A stretch of 64,000 nt of DNA from Anaeramoeba flamelloides (GCA_027625915.1 JANTQA010000032.1:13470001-13534000), one strand, 5' to 3'; positions 1-12,974 are shown, counted from the first letter of the stretch. Numbers and translations: made by a program. The notes: generated by a model from the letters alone, not told the origin.

Positions 1-1250
1 TCAAATATTGGGCCATTTTCATGCCAACCCCTGCGGCCTTGATGTACCTTTGGATGAAAAAATACGGGGAAGCAAAGGTGACCCTAAAGTGTAGAACGTT
101 TAACATCAGAGACTCCATTTTGAGGATCTCCTCACGGGTGTAGCTGTTGCTTGTGATGTAAACAAAGTCGTCAACTTCCGGTGGGTAGATTTCCTCGTAT
201 TTGGAGGCAATTAGCATTGCAGTGATCCCTGCCAACTGCAATTTGCTGACTGGCACATTTTTCTTTGATAGGAATTTGTCCATGATTTTGCAAGTCAGAT
301 ACAAAACTTCTGTTTTCAATTTGAATTTTAAATGGACCTCAGAAAACCAATCGAATAAGACCCCTCTCATCGTTTCATTGACTTTTCTTTGAACGGACAA
401 AAAGTCCACGGGGGTCATTTGTTCGATTTCTTTTTTTTTTTGATTGGCGTAGATGTCTTGAACAAACTCTGTAACGTATTGTGAATTCTTAATATAGGGT
501 TTGTCGATGTTGTATATTTTTTTTTTTTTTACTTTTCTTTGTTTTTTTTGAATGATCTTCTTTTTGTTGTCCAAACCCTTTACCACGCGTCTGCCAACGT
601 TGGTGTCTTGCTTTATTTTGAAAGACCTGAGTTTTTGGGATTCTGGTTTTTTTTTTTTGTTTTCTCCTTGATTTATTTTAACGGTTACATTTTTTGTTGT
701 AATTCTTTCCTTATTCTTCAATTTGTTTGAATTCTCTCTCTGGGATCCAACTCGCTGTGAAACACTTCTTTTCAAAAAGACCTTTTTCTGGCCATTGTTA
801 CTCTGGTTCTTTTTAAGTCTGGTATTCCCATTTTTGGAGAGCTTGTGGGTTTTTGAATTTTTGTTCTTCTGAGTGACATTTTTCTTTTGGTTAGCATTGA
901 CCCTTCCCAAGACAGTCCTTTGGCTGGTTACTTGGCTATTTTTACTTGAGATTTGCTTTGAATAATTAAATGATTTGCTTGTTTTAAGCGTCGCTTTCCC
1001 TCTGTTGCCGATCTGCTGTTTGCCTTTCAGTACCTGTCTTTGTGGGTTGTAGAGATTTAAATTTTCATTTTCATTTTGAAATGGATTTGTTCTGTATTCA
1101 AACTAAAAATATTTGTCAAAGAAGGTAAAATTCAATAATAAAAAAGAAAAAAAAAAAGGAATGAGACGAGAAAGTTGATTTGTGATTCAAAAGATCTTTT
1201 TAATTGATTTGAATGGAAATGGGGAGGGGTTCTGGGGGGGGTATTACCAT
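1..1250 (-). CDS. Mitotic cyclin B (5' part; C-terminus off the left edge)
   Basis: B-type cyclin, the activating subunit of Cdk1 at mitosis. Exon 1 is only the start codon (1248-1250), followed by a GTAATA donor. The 145-nt intron (1103-1247) ends TTTTTAG, and exon 2 runs 1102 to the left edge, giving 368 codons here. The N-terminal ~190 residues are Lys/Asn/Gln-rich and disordered. They carry a classic destruction box R63-T-V-L66-G-R-V-N70 (917-919 is the Arg codon), the APC/C degron. The cyclin N-box follows, with YVTEFVQDIY, MRGVLFDWFSEVH, LQLAGITAMLIASKYEEIYPP and YTREEILKMESLMLNVL, including the MRxxLxDW and KYEE signatures that contact the Cdk. The C-terminal cyclin fold is mostly outside the window. 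Cyclin A is the alternative; the D-box form and the HFRV context favour B. Codon GC is higher than in the flanks. Confidence 0.93.
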
Positions 1251-2589
1251 TTTGTTTTTCTCGAAAATGTACTTGAATAACTAAAAAATGAAAGATAAAA
1301 AAACAATTTTAAAAAATTATGGTTTATAATCTGGATTGACTTTAGAAATTTCTTTAAAAAACAAACTACCATTTCTTAGTTCCAGTTAAATGGGTTTGTT
1401 CTCAGTAACTCTAACTGTGGTGATTTTTAGGAAATATAGATTTTTTTTTTTTTTTATTAAATAATAACGTTAACTTTCAAAATTTTGGCTCTGTGTAGTA
1501 GGAAATGGTTTCTACATATCAAAGAAAAATATGATTTGTGACCAAATAATATTAACCAAATTTTCTTTAATCTTTCTGAAAAAAAGTTTAAAAGAATGAA
1601 GGAGAATTTGAACTCTTGAATATAATAAAGTATATTAACATTTATAATTCCCAATTCTATTATTCGACCATCAAGAACTGAACCATCCCTTTATTTCTTT
1701 TTATTTTTTCACTTTCCTTTTTAATCAACTGTAAGAATTTGTAACTTACATATTTTTGAGAACTATTTTTGATTCTGAAGAAATGAAGAAACTATTGAGT
1801 GATTTTTAACAACAACTATGTTTAATACTATTGAATGTGGTCGAAAGCTTAAAACAAAGATTTATTGGACAACCCAAGAATTAACTTTTTTGTTAAGGGA
1901 GTATGTACAATAAACCAATTTGAAATATTTTAATTACAGGAGTGAAAATAACCCTTTCAGACAACCTTTAACCTATTACTAAAATTTAACTGTGTTTTTT
2001 TTTCAGACTTGGGTATTGGAAGACCAGAAATCACTTATAGATTCTTGGTTCAGAATCAAGTTGACTTTAGAGGTTAGATCTTTGGTTAATCAAAATGGCT
2101 CAATTATATTAAATGCTTATGTTTCAAAAATTTCATCATATTTATAAAATTTCTGAGATTAAATGATTTTTTTATAAAAATTCAAAAAATGAAATTATGT
2201 TCATTTTTTTGTCAAAAAATTACATTTTAATCTTCCAGTATCGTCATAATTCTTTTTTAAAATTTATTCAAGAACCTTATTTCTTGTTTGTATACTGTCG
2301 TAATCTTATTGGTTTGTTTCTTTTATTTCTAGAGTCAGCCAATATTTTTTACATGAGTCAAATTTTTGTAATGGGTTAAAATAAAAAACACGGGTTAGTT
2401 ACACCATTATATTAAAATTTTTCTTAAAAAAGATTTTTTGAGTGCCATGAGATATTGAAACTTAGAAACCAAAATACCATTCGCTCTTCTGTTTGTGAAA
2501 ATAACCACCCACAAAAGTAAATCAGAGCTGAATCTTATAATTTTTCAATTTTTTTATAAAATTTTTTGGTATATTAAATTTGATTTTGG

Positions 2590-3840
2590 ATCTTGAAATG
2601 TGTTTATATAAATGATCGGAAATTAGTCCATGAATAACACAAAAAAAAAAATAGACCAGAAAAAGTGTGCATTTGAAACAAATATTTTATTTTAGAAAAC
2701 CAAACACAAAAGATCACCTTTCCTATTGAATTTGTTTAAATCAAAATTAATAAAAAAAACAATAATAAACCAAACCCTATTTTCTAAGATTGGTTTTCTC
2801 TATCTTCTTAATTTTTAGGAAAACAAACAATTTATTACCTTGAATTCCTCTTCCCACTACTATTTATTATTTATTTGACAAAACATTTATTTTCAAATTA
2901 TCTATCAAAATTCTAATGTTTCAAATATTTTAACCAAACAAAACCAAAATAAAGAATATTATTTCAAAAAGTAAAATAAAGATATTGTACTCTTGGAATC
3001 AAAATTGTTACACAAGAAAAAACTCCAAATAAAGTAAAAATTTCGAATAAATTGATATTAAAATCAGAATTATTTTGAGTTTCATGTTAATGGACAATAA
3101 ATAATTATAAAACCAAACAAATATAGTCAGTTTCACTTTTAAGGCACAAAATTACAACGAAATGTAAGGCTCAAAAAAATCTCAAATTAAGGCACAAAAT
3201 TTGGAATTTTAATTTTTACAAATTATTTTACTAGAATTTGAATGTTCTACTTTAATTTGAGATTTTTTTGAGCCTTACATTTCGTTGTAATTTTGTGCCT
3301 TAAAAGTGAAACTGACTGTATGTCTAATGAATTTTTATTACTGAAAAGGATTTTCAAAAAATATCATATTATGAGAAACCAGTATTGAACTACATGGATT
3401 CAATTAAAATAGTACAATAAAGTCAATTTGTGATTCTTTTTAAAAATTGAAAGTAATTTTTTAATCTAAAATTTTGAAAAATTAAAGTTTTTTCATGAAG
3501 AATTAAAAATAAAACCAACTTAAATGGTAATGATTTTAACAAAATTTACAGATAATATCTCGAAATAAATGATTTTTTTTTATTTTTTTTTGATCAATTT
3601 TTTTCTTTTTTTGATTTACAGTTTGTATTTGGTCTTAAAATATATTATACTGGTATATATCTCACCCCCATATTTAGTAAAATTTTTATCTTTTTGGTTA
3701 AAGAAATGATATGACAAAACCAGTTTATTTTAAATGGGGATACCCAATATTTGAAAATTGCACTTATCATCTTAAATGGACAGTAAACAAAAAAATCTTC
3801 TTCTAGGTCCACATAAAAAAAATCCATAATATCCTATAAA
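2590..3840 (-). repeat. Degenerate dispersed repeat, family D (copy 1)
   Basis: The reverse complement of about 2600-2860 aligns by eye with 43135-43400 and 59870-60120. They share the order GGAATTCA..TAATAAATTGTTT, ATTAAGAAGA, AACAAATT, a GGTGATCTTT/TTGTTTGGT block, then AAATGCACAC. The remainder (2820-3840) resembles 20700-21480, including ATATTTAGTAAAAT and a GAATTAAAAATAAAA block. A family-A MITE sits inside it at 3124-3318, so the D copy is older. No coding capacity is recognised; probably a decayed transposon of at least 1.2 kb. Confidence 0.5.
3124..3318. mobile_element. Family-A MITE, Tc1/mariner-like (copy 1)
   Basis: A 195-bp near-perfect hairpin. The left end reads TAGTCAGTTTCACTTTTAAG and the right end is its complement finishing GAAACTGACTG. 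Both ends are flanked by TA (3122-3123 and 3319-3320), the target duplication of Tc1/mariner transposons. Inner palindromic blocks (AAATGTAAGGCTCAAAAAAA and its mate) extend the pairing almost to the centre. It has no open reading frame, so it would depend on a transposase in trans. Confidence 0.85.
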
Positions 3841-5326
3841 ACCATTTTTGAATATAAATTTATGACCCCCTCCTCTTTTTTTTTTCCTATATAATAACTT
3901 AGTCACCATCACTTAGTAAAAATAATCTCAAATTATTTTTGAAGTTAAAACCCTTGAGAATTTCTGTGATTATTTATTAGGAATGCAATTTGTTAAAAAA
4001 TTTACATATATTTTCTTAATTTTTATTAATATTACAATTTTATGACTAAAAAAGGTTTATCAAAAATTTACTCTATTTTTTGTAATAAAAATTTTCCTAT
4101 TTGATCCTTGATTTTTCGAATTTCTATTTTAATAATAGAACATTAAGAAACCAATACCAAATTTATTTATTCTATAATATTTGTTTTGGAATTATTTGAT
4201 GTATAAGTGGATGTTTAATAAATAAAAAAAAAAAAAAAGAAATATGTGTATTATTTTGAAACACATATTAAAGGTTATTGTATGTATTATTTTGTAAACA
4301 GTAGTGAATTAATTAAAATTTTTTTTATTAAAAAAATGTATCTTGGAATTGAAAAATGAAGTTTAAATCACATTTCTATGGGATTTACTTACTTTGAATA
4401 TTGTTTTCAGAAATGAATTATTTTTTTTAAAGTTTATCCATTTTTCCCATTTTACAAAGTACAAAATCTAACATATTTCTAAATTATTTCAAATCTAAAA
4501 ACGCTATTTTCTTTGAAAAATATATAAAAATCTTAGACATCTGAACGAAGTGAACACAAATCCACTTTAAAACACAAAAATCAAGTCTTAAAATAACTAC
4601 AATCAATAATCTACCCAATTTTAAAAAAATCTTTTATAATTATTTTAATCTTGAAAAAAATAATTTTTTTAATTCATTTAAAAATTTCAAATTAATTTTT
4701 TCTTTTTATTAAACAAAAAATACCAAAGAAAAACAACTAAACCACAATGAAAAAAAAAATAACCCTTTTCAAACAAGTAAAACACAACTTTATAATCTAA
4801 AGAGATATTACTGATTGAACATTTTAAATAAATAATAACCCAATTCTAATTTTTTCTATAAGTGATCAATAACCCAAGATTTAATGTATCAAATCAACTT
4901 TATTATCATTTCTCAAAAGTTTACAGATTTTCAAATAAAAAAAAATAAAAAATTATTATATCTATATTATCAAATAACTAATTTTAATACAAACAGTTTC
5001 TAGGTTTTTTACTATAATCTTAATATTAAGAAAAATAATATTATCAAATCTGAAAAATTATAAAAAAATAAATAAATATTTCAAATAAAATAAAGGATTA
5101 TTTTTTAGAATCTTCAAGTAATAAAAATATATTGAATTTTTCTTGTATTTTTAAAAATAAGATTAAAAGATTTAAATTTTTATTTGTTCATAAAAACTCA
5201 TAGAAATTACGAAAAAATGAAATTTGAATAAAATAAAAAGTTTTTATAAAACTTTTTATTATCTCAATTTTAATCCACCAAATACCCCAAGAAAAATAAT
5301 CGGTACATTTTTATTTAAAATTGATA

Positions 5327-5734
5327 CACAAGAGTAAATATGGATGTCTCAAAAAATAGAGTTTTTTTCAAAAAAAATTGATTTTAGAGATAAATAAACA
5401 TTAACAAATTGACCCCAAAAAATTGGAATTTATACACAATATGACAAAAAATATTACTTAATTAAACTCAACTTTTAATCTAAAATGGTATCTCAAATAG
5501 GTAAATTTTGTTTTGAAAAAAAAAATTATTTTATTTTTTTTTTTTTGAAACAAAATATACCTATTTGAGACACGATTTTTTAATAAAATTTGTTCTCAAT
5601 TATAAAATTTTGATATTTCTTCAATCTACTCTTCCTCATTTTGTGGGGTCAATTTGTTAATGTTTATTTATCTCTAAAATCAATTTTTTTTGAAAAAAAC
5701 TCTATTTTTTAAGATATCCATATTTACACTTGTG
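5327..5734. mobile_element. 408-bp palindromic MITE-like element with TA flanks
   Basis: The left end CACAAGAGTAAATATGGATG pairs with the right end CATATTTACACTTGTG, and TA lies outside both ends (5325-5326, 5735-5736). Further blocks pair inside: GATAAATAAACATTAACAAA with its complement near 5655-5680, and ATCTCAAATAGGTA with TACCTATTTGAGA. The whole element can fold into one long hairpin. No coding content. Probably another Tc1/mariner-type non-autonomous family; only one copy was recognised here. Confidence 0.75.
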
Positions 5735-6512
5735 TAGAGAATAAATGAATTCACTAAAAAATGATAACTCATTTCTCTACAGTTGATAAAATATTTATGG
5801 ATCAATTTTCATGATTATCTCTGTGAAACTAATTATCCCGTTACATCTGGGGGGGGGATATATAAGATCTCTAAGCCCTAGAAAATAGCCACACATATAT
5901 TTATTAAGGATAACACGATTATTAAAAAAAAAATATTGAAGAATTGGATAAAATTAGTTGATATTTATCGAACCTTTTACGTATCAAATATTTTTATTGA
6001 AATTCCAATGAATTTTTCAATTTAATTTTTTATTCTATGTATTTTATTTTTTGAGTATATGAATATTTTTTTTTTTCATTTTATTTTTTTTTCTATATTA
6101 AATAAGTAATATAACTATTATTTTTGGACCAAAGGTATATCGTTTAATATAAAAATTACAAAATTTCAAGGGTTTGAATGAATATTTGATAAAAAACTTG
6201 ATTTTGGAAAATTCCAAATTACTTTCCTCACTTCGCATTTTGTGATATTTTTTCTATTTTTTTCTGACAAATAATACCTATATAATTTTTTTTTTTGCAA
6301 GACTAATACCACGAAACAAAAGTGTGTTAATTCATATATTATTAAGTGTATCTAAATATTTGTCGAAAAATAATATTGATTTATATTGTGAATATTGATT
6401 TAATTATCAATTAAAGATCAGAATGAACTATATCGTTTTTCTCAATCTATTCTCGAAGAATTTTCGTTTTGTAATTTTTAAGAAAATATATTGATTAATT
6501 AGATTTACTTCA

Positions 6513-6515
6513 CAC

Positions 6516-6610
<95 letters not shown>
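6513..6610. repeat. (CA)n/(TA)n microsatellite
   Basis: An almost uninterrupted CA dinucleotide run of about 75 bp passes directly into a short TA run. One CG interruption lies near the left end. It is intergenic and has no coding meaning. Confidence 0.97.
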
Positions 6611-6611
<1 letters not shown>

Positions 6612-6826
6612 CTACTGGAAAATCTCTAATATGAATTATTATTATTTATTTCTTCTTTATTCTTCAAATATAAATTATAGAAAATAATTCTAATTTGAAA
6701 AAATAAATTTTGGGCAAATTTTACAGCAAAAAAGTTTATATAACCATTTATATTGAATACCTGAAATAAACATTAAAATAAATATTTTATGAAATAAACC
6801 AATTTCTAAAAATGGGGATACAATTT

Positions 6827-7021
6827 AAAGTCAGTTCCACTTTTAAGACACAAAACTTTCAATGAAATTTAAGCCACAATATAAATCCCAAATTAACACA
6901 AAATTCAGATTCTAGTAAAATAAATAGTAAAAAAAATATTCCAAATTTTGTGCATTAATTTGAGATTTTTTTGTACCTTAAATTTTGTTGAAAGTTCGCA
7001 CCTTAAAAGTGGAACTGACTA
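6827..7021. mobile_element. Family-A MITE (copy 2)
   Basis: Terminal blocks AAGTCAGTTCCACTTTTAAG at the left and CTTAAAAGTGGAACTGACTA at the right, with the same ~195-bp length and internal hairpin arrangement as the copy at 3124-3318. The inner arms are more diverged. TA-rich flanks fit the same target preference. Confidence 0.8.
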
Positions 7022-7034
7022 TATAAATTTGAAA

Positions 7035-7515
7035 GAATAGCAGTATTATATTTAACACCCACTTTAGACACAATTTTGATTTTACACACTATTTTTCAAT
7101 TTTGGTTTTTTCTTTTTTTGTTTTTATTTTCTTTTTTCCAGTTAAGTAATTTTTTTCAATAGATCGGAAAATTTTTTTATTGAATGGTTGATAGAAGATT
7201 AGTGTTGAGTTTTTGAAATAGTAAAATTATCCTAAATTATGCAGTAGTATCTAATTATTTGATCGATCAAAGATTTTTTTCTTAATTTCAACAAATTGAG
7301 TGAACAATTTTTTTTTCACTTTTTTCATTATTTCGACACACCTATTTTTTTTTAATTTTTATTTTTTTTATTTTTAATTTGAATAAAAATAATTTCATAT
7401 AAAAACATAACATTAGGAAACTTGAATATGTTTTAATATTATGTTTGGAAAAATACAATAAATTGGTTTTTTTTTTGCTTATTTTTGATTTTGGGATGTC
7501 TAAATTTTTGAAATA
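7035..7515 (+). repeat. Family-B repeat (copy 1, diverged subfamily)
   Basis: It shares with the ~27.5-kb copy the order AGTTAAGTAATTT..AGATCGGA, TTGATAGAAGATTAG, GTATCTAATTATTTGATCGATCAA, CAACAAATT and GACACACCTATTTTT. The TTTGATCGATCAA core is the family hallmark. The ends are less clear than in other copies. Confidence 0.6.
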
Positions 7516-9097
7516 GGTTTTCTAAGAATTATGATCTATTTTTTCTATTTTTTATATTGAATATACCAAAATTTTCAAAATAGATTGACCACACAATTAA
7601 AGAATAGATTATTAGTTCTATTTAGAAAAGAGTTCAAATCTGTATTTTTTAAAGAAAAACAACCCCCTCTCTTTTTTTACCTTAAAGTTTAATAATACTT
7701 TTTAATTATTTTTATATTAAGGAAATAATGAATATTTTCTTCCCTCGTAATAAAATCAATCAAAAGGTGTCTATTTTTTTTCTTTTTTTTTTTTTTCGAA
7801 TACAGTTTATTTTTAATTACCATATAGACAATTTTCCAAATTATCTAGAAATATTAATTAAGAATTTATTCAAAGACTTTCTACAAAATAAACTATTTTT
7901 AAAAGTTATAAAACCACTAAAACTAAATGAATACAGGGGTGTAGCTCCACAATATCTAAAAATTTAACAAAATCCATGTGGATACTGCCTGATAATGAGT
8001 ACCAATCATTTTTAACTTTTTTTGAAAATAATTTTTAATCTACACAAAATAGGTTTGAATAAAAATATCTACAAAAAAATTTTTAGAAATATTTAGCAAA
8101 ACATTTTTTTTTTTTCGATAGAGAAAAAACAAATTTTGTTGTTACTTTATTTGAAAAGTTTTCAATTTTTTTATTTTACACAATTAGTCAACAAAACTAT
8201 TAAGGTTTACAACTACTAGAATTTTAGAAAAAAATTATCATAACTTTAGAGTAGTAACTTATTATTTTTTTCCTTATCTGATGGATCTTCAACTTTGTAT
8301 TTTTTTAATGTTTTTTAAAAACTCAAATTTATCTTTTTTTTCCTGAATATGAATTTATGAGTGTAAGACTTTTTAGGTTCGTAGATATTTACGAAAATAT
8401 TTGGATTTTTTGGGTTATCAATTATGATTTTCATTTAGATTTAGTTTTGTTGGAGCTTTTAAAATATTTTATTTTAACATTTTTATTTCAACTAAGTAAA
8501 ATGGAAATCCAATTTTCAATTTAATAATACAAAAATCATATTTTTTATAAATACCTAGTAATATCTTTGTATTATACTCTGAAATTTGTATTTGTGAAAA
8601 AAAAAATATATTGTATCATGAACCTAATTAACCACAATTAAATTTCCTATTAATTTATAGATATATCTTATAAGAACCAAAATATCATGTTTGCTATCTC
8701 TAAAACAAAAGATAATGTCTTTTCAAATGTCAGAGATTGTAAACCTTAATTTTAATCCTTTAAAATGGTGAGGATATTATTCTAAAGTTTTCAAAACTTT
8801 TTTTATTAATTAAGATTTTCAAAAAATTTAAATTCTTGAATTGGGAATCCATGTGATCTCATATTGGGTTTAAAATTGTGTCTTTAGATTAAATATTATT
8901 TTAATTCTTTGTTTGTCTTTTGTTTAAAATATTTTTCCAAAGCAAAAAGATTTATTGGATTGAATATTTCAAATCCTTTACCATCTTTATAAAAAATTTT
9001 TAGATTTCACCGTTTTAGAATAAACTTTGAACCAAATCATTTTTTACTCAAATTACTTTGACCATTAGAAATATTAAAATAATTTTTAAAGATCAAA

Positions 9098-12000
9098 ATG
9101 GATTTTTCATCAATGTTACAAGGATTGGGCGGGCAAGGACAAAGCTCAGGAATTGATATGCCACAAGTAGATACATCTGAAACAATTTATGTTTCTTCAT
9201 TAGCATTATTAAAAATGTTAAAACACGGACGTTCGGGCGTAAGCAATATTTTCTTTTCATTTCTGAAATTTCACCAACCAAACAAAAAAGAAAAATATTT
9301 TTTTTTGTTTCTTAATTTGGTTTGACCCACATTTGTGCTGTGGGTTAATAGAAAAAAAAACACTTTCTTAACTCTTCCTTGTTTACGAACAAATAATAAT
9401 AAACAAATTTTAAAAAAAAAAAAGATTCCAATGGAAGTTATGGGGTTAATGCTTGGAAAATTTGTTGATGAATTTACCGTAAGAGTTGACGATGTATTTG
9501 CTTCACCACAAATTGGGACAACAACCTCTGTAGAAACTCATGATAATGTTTTTCAAACAAAAATGATCGAAATGTTGAAACAAACTGGTCGTGGAGAAGA
9601 TGTTGTTGGTTGGTATCATTCACATCCTGGTTTGTATTTTTTATTTTATTTTTTCTTTCTTTTTTCATTTTTCTTTATAAAAAATGACATTTTTTTTGTT
9701 TTGAACAAACAAACAATTGAAAACTTGTAACAGTTAAATTTCGATTCAAATTAATTTTCTTTTTACAAATTTTTTTCTTCTATTTAATTTGTTTCCCAAC
9801 TTTGAAACAATTGTTTTTCACTTTTTTTTTTTTTCTTTATTTTTTCAAAAATGAACAAACAAAAGAAAAGTTAAATTAAGAAAGAAATACGATTTGAGGA
9901 AGAACCAAAATTTCAGAATTTATTAAATTTGAATCCACATCCCATAAAAGGAAAAAGAAAAAAATTTTTCAATTAATGGTTATTGAAATTTAAAGTGGTA
10001 AAATTTAATCTGATTAACTTTTTTTCAATCCTGAATTATTCCTTTTGTTTAGAACTCTTAGATCACCTTGAAGTAAAAAACAACATAAACGTCTCAAAAA
10101 AAAAAAAAGAAACATTCAAATCTATAGAGATCACAAATTACAATCACAAATCTTGAAATTTAATAGAAAAAAAGGAAAAAGAAAATAAAGTGAAAAATTT
10201 ATTCCCCTTTATTATTGAAATACCAGTAAAAGAAAGTCAAAATTCAATTTATTATTCAGATGAAAGCACCAAAAATTCAAAAATATTCTTCTTTTCAAAT
10301 TACACTAAATTTAATTTTTCTCAAGAGTTCAATAAAACTAAGAACTAAACCAAATGAAAAAAATTTCATTTTCAATTGGATTGTGAAGATCTTTTACTTT
10401 TCCTTTTAATTATGATGAAACGATTTTTTGGGAAATTGAAATCATAATTTTTCTTTTGTTATGTGGAAAATGATACTAATAATAGGAAAAGAAACACAAT
10501 TTCATCAAAATGGTATTTGAAGTCGAATGAGAAAAAATCCTATTTCCTGAATTTTTGTTTTTTATGCTTACTGGCTATCTTTATTCAAAGAAATTAATTT
10601 AAATTTAGTTAATTCATATTAATTTCAGAATCTATTATATAATGTTTAATATAAATTCCAATTCAAAATTTTGAACACACCAAAAATTCAATTTTTGCAA
10701 AAAACGATCTAATGAAATAAATTATTAAAGAAATACCAAATTATAACTAAACTAAAATTCAAAAGTTTCCACACAGCTAAAACGTTCCAAACAATCACAA
10801 TAATACAATTTCATTGAAATTGGAGATAATTTTGATTTTTGTAAAATAGCAAAATCATTTTTTCATCTTTTAGTTTTTGTTTTCATTTCATTGTTTGAAT
10901 TACGTAATTTGTTTCGTTGGATCAAAATTTTTTACAACCTATCGATATTAAGTTAAAATCAAGTTTTACCAAATAGAAGAACTCAAATAAAATTAGTTGG
11001 TAGTATCTAACCATTTGATCGATCAATAATCCTAATAGAATTTAAACAAATTTACTAATGTATTTTTTTGTTTTGCTCTCTCCAAAATTTTTAACACACC
11101 CATGATTTATTTGTACTGATAATTATTTATTTATTTTTTTGTGAGTATTGTAATTTATAAACAAGTGTTAACATTTCAATTTATGAATGGTTCTAATTTG
11201 GTAAATCTTCTTGAATTGATTAAATAAGTTTTTTTTTTCACAAATCGAATTTTGGTGTGTTAAAAATTTTGAATTGGGGTTTATTTACTAATTGAAATGT
11301 TTAACAATTATTTATAATTTACAATACACACAAAAGAAAATATAAATAATTCTCAAACAAAATGAAAAAATGATGTGTCAAATATTTTGAAGTGAGGATT
11401 TATTATTAAGGATTTCGTGTTAAAAACACTAATTAATCTATTAAAAAGAGAATTTTAAAGTGTCCAAATTTGTAACTTTTAATTCAAAGAATGAATAAAC
11501 ACATTCATTGGAAATATTTTAAACTTAATTTTACAAATATTTTGAATTTTAGTTTATATTCCTTTTTTCATTTTTTTTTTTTTTTACAAACCCAAATATT
11601 TCTGTACAACTATTATCGCGAACCTATTCTTTTTAAATTTTAATTTTTTCAAAAACATTTTTCAATAATTTTTAATTATAAAATTAATGTTACAAAATTT
11701 CCCATTATCATTTTAACATATAATTTTATTAATTTTTACCGAATTATTTTTTAAACTAATAATAATTAAACAAAAAATAACTATTTTGAAAAATATTATT
11801 TATTTTAAAATGAAAAAGATATTTTATGCATTGATAATAATATCGTAGAAATTAAAAAAAATTCTCTTTTTTATTCCGATTTAATATTGTAACAGTGTTT
11901 TTAGGTTTTATTGATTTTTTTATTCAAAATAATCTGAATAAATTAATTTTATTTATTGTGGGGATTCTTTAAAAGAGCAAAATAATAAAAAAAGCCAGAG

Positions 12001-12974
12001 CAGAAAGTTTTAATAAAAGAAAAAATTTAATAAACAATAACACCCAAAAGAAAATTAAATTAAAGAATATTTGGATCTCGATAAATTAATTTTATTTGTG
12101 AACTTTACTAAAATATTTTATTTTGAAAAAAAAAAAAAAAAAAAATAATGTAATAATAATAATAGGATTTGGGCCATGGCTATCTGGAGTTGATATGCAA
12201 ACCCAACAATCATTTGAAACTTTAAATAAACGCTCTGTGGCTGTTGTAATCGATCCTGTACAGTCTGTCAAAGGAAAAGTTGTTATTGATGCGTTTAGAT
12301 TGATTCCACAGCAAGCATTTAGCTTTGGGAAAGCACCAAGACAAACAACTTCACATTTAGGTGATCTTCAACCACCATCAATGGTTGCACTGGTTCATGG
12401 GCTCAATAGATATTATTATTCTATGCCAATTAACTATCGAAAAAATGAATTTGAACAAAAAATGTTATTAAACTTGGAAAAAAAAAGTTGGATAGATGGA
12501 TTAAATATTAGCACTTTTGAGAACCATTCAAAAAACAATAGTGAAACACTCAACCAAATGATTAAACTTTCAAAACAATATAATTTAAAATTAAACAAAG
12601 AAAAGGAAGAAAAGGAAAAGGAATTAGAAGAAAAGGAAAAGGAAAAAATCATTAAAGAAAGAGTTAGAAAAAGAATGGAAAAAGAGAAAGACAAATTAAA
12701 AAAACAAAATAAAATGGAAATTGAAAAGGAGGAAAAAAATGAGCAAGAAAAAAATAAAAAAGAAGAAAAGGAAAAAGATAATGAAAAAAATGCAAACGAT
12801 AAAAAAAAAGATGAAAAAGATAAAAAGAAGAAAAATAATCAGGAAGAGAATAAAAAAATTAAAAATGTTGGTCTATTAGATCCAAAAAGACATTTGAAAT
12901 ATGGAGTCGAAGATTTAATGGCAAATACAATCATACAATCACTTGGAACAATGTTATTAACAGAAATTCTTTAA
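9098..12974 (+). CDS. PSMD14: 26S proteasome deubiquitinase Rpn11/PSMD14 (JAMM metalloprotease)
   Basis: Lid subunit that removes ubiquitin chains from substrates committed to the 26S proteasome. Three exons: 9098-9238, 9425-9629 and 12166-12974, 384 aa; donors GTAAGC and GTTTGT, acceptors AAAG and ATAG. Exon 1 carries [21 protein letters not shown]. The JAMM site is complete: Glu51 (IPMEVMG), His112-x-His114, Ser122 and Asp125 in [14 protein letters not shown]. The second intron (2,536 nt) splits the Gly116 codon, in the middle of the zinc motif. Then come [29 protein letters not shown] and the [16 protein letters not shown] block, followed by the conserved tail [11 protein letters not shown]. 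Two oddities: the usual FGCW is FGPW, and a Lys/Glu-rich charged insert of roughly 88 residues (about 259-347) replaces the short acidic linker seen in animals and yeast. The insert is in frame and uninterrupted. Confidence 0.96.
9630..12165 (+). other. 2.5-kb intron of the Rpn11 gene
   Basis: Begins GTTTGT inside the Gly116 codon and ends in a run of TAA triplets followed by TAG. It contains a family-B repeat (10752-11284) preceded by a truncated opposite-strand piece (about 10645-10690). No further exon was seen. It is far longer than the 62-300 nt introns of most genes in this window. Confidence 0.85.
10752..11284 (+). repeat. Family-B repeat (copy 2, intronic)
   Basis: The left end TAAACTAAAATTC and right end TTGAATTGGGGTTTA match the ends of the copies at 14.6 and 19.5 kb in the opposite orientation. 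Internal landmarks: CAATCACAATAATACAATTT, GATTTTTGTAAAAT, ATTTGATCGATCAA, CTCTCCAAAATTTTTAACA, GAGTATTGTAATTTATAAAC. The ends are near-complementary, which suggests a non-autonomous DNA transposon. A ~50-bp terminal fragment of an inverted copy lies at 10645-10690. Confidence 0.75.

Larger units (their letters stand above)
1251..9097. other. 7.8-kb gene-poor, repeat-rich gap
   Basis: No convincing gene. It holds a degraded dispersed repeat (about 2590-3840), a TA-flanked MITE (3124-3318), a 408-bp palindromic element (5327-5734), a CA/TA microsatellite (about 6513-6610), a second MITE copy (6827-7021) and a ~480-bp family-B repeat (about 7035-7515). The 7728-7967 reading frame ends in a coding-looking stretch (DNFPNYLEILIKNLFKDF) but has a homopolymer-rich front, no homology I recognise and no splice partner, so it is not called a gene. 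Confidence 0.6.

Noticed and set aside
6513-6610. Possible CRISPR-like or satellite array
   Set aside because: Simple dinucleotide repeat; no spaced repeats anywhere in the window, and the genome is eukaryotic.
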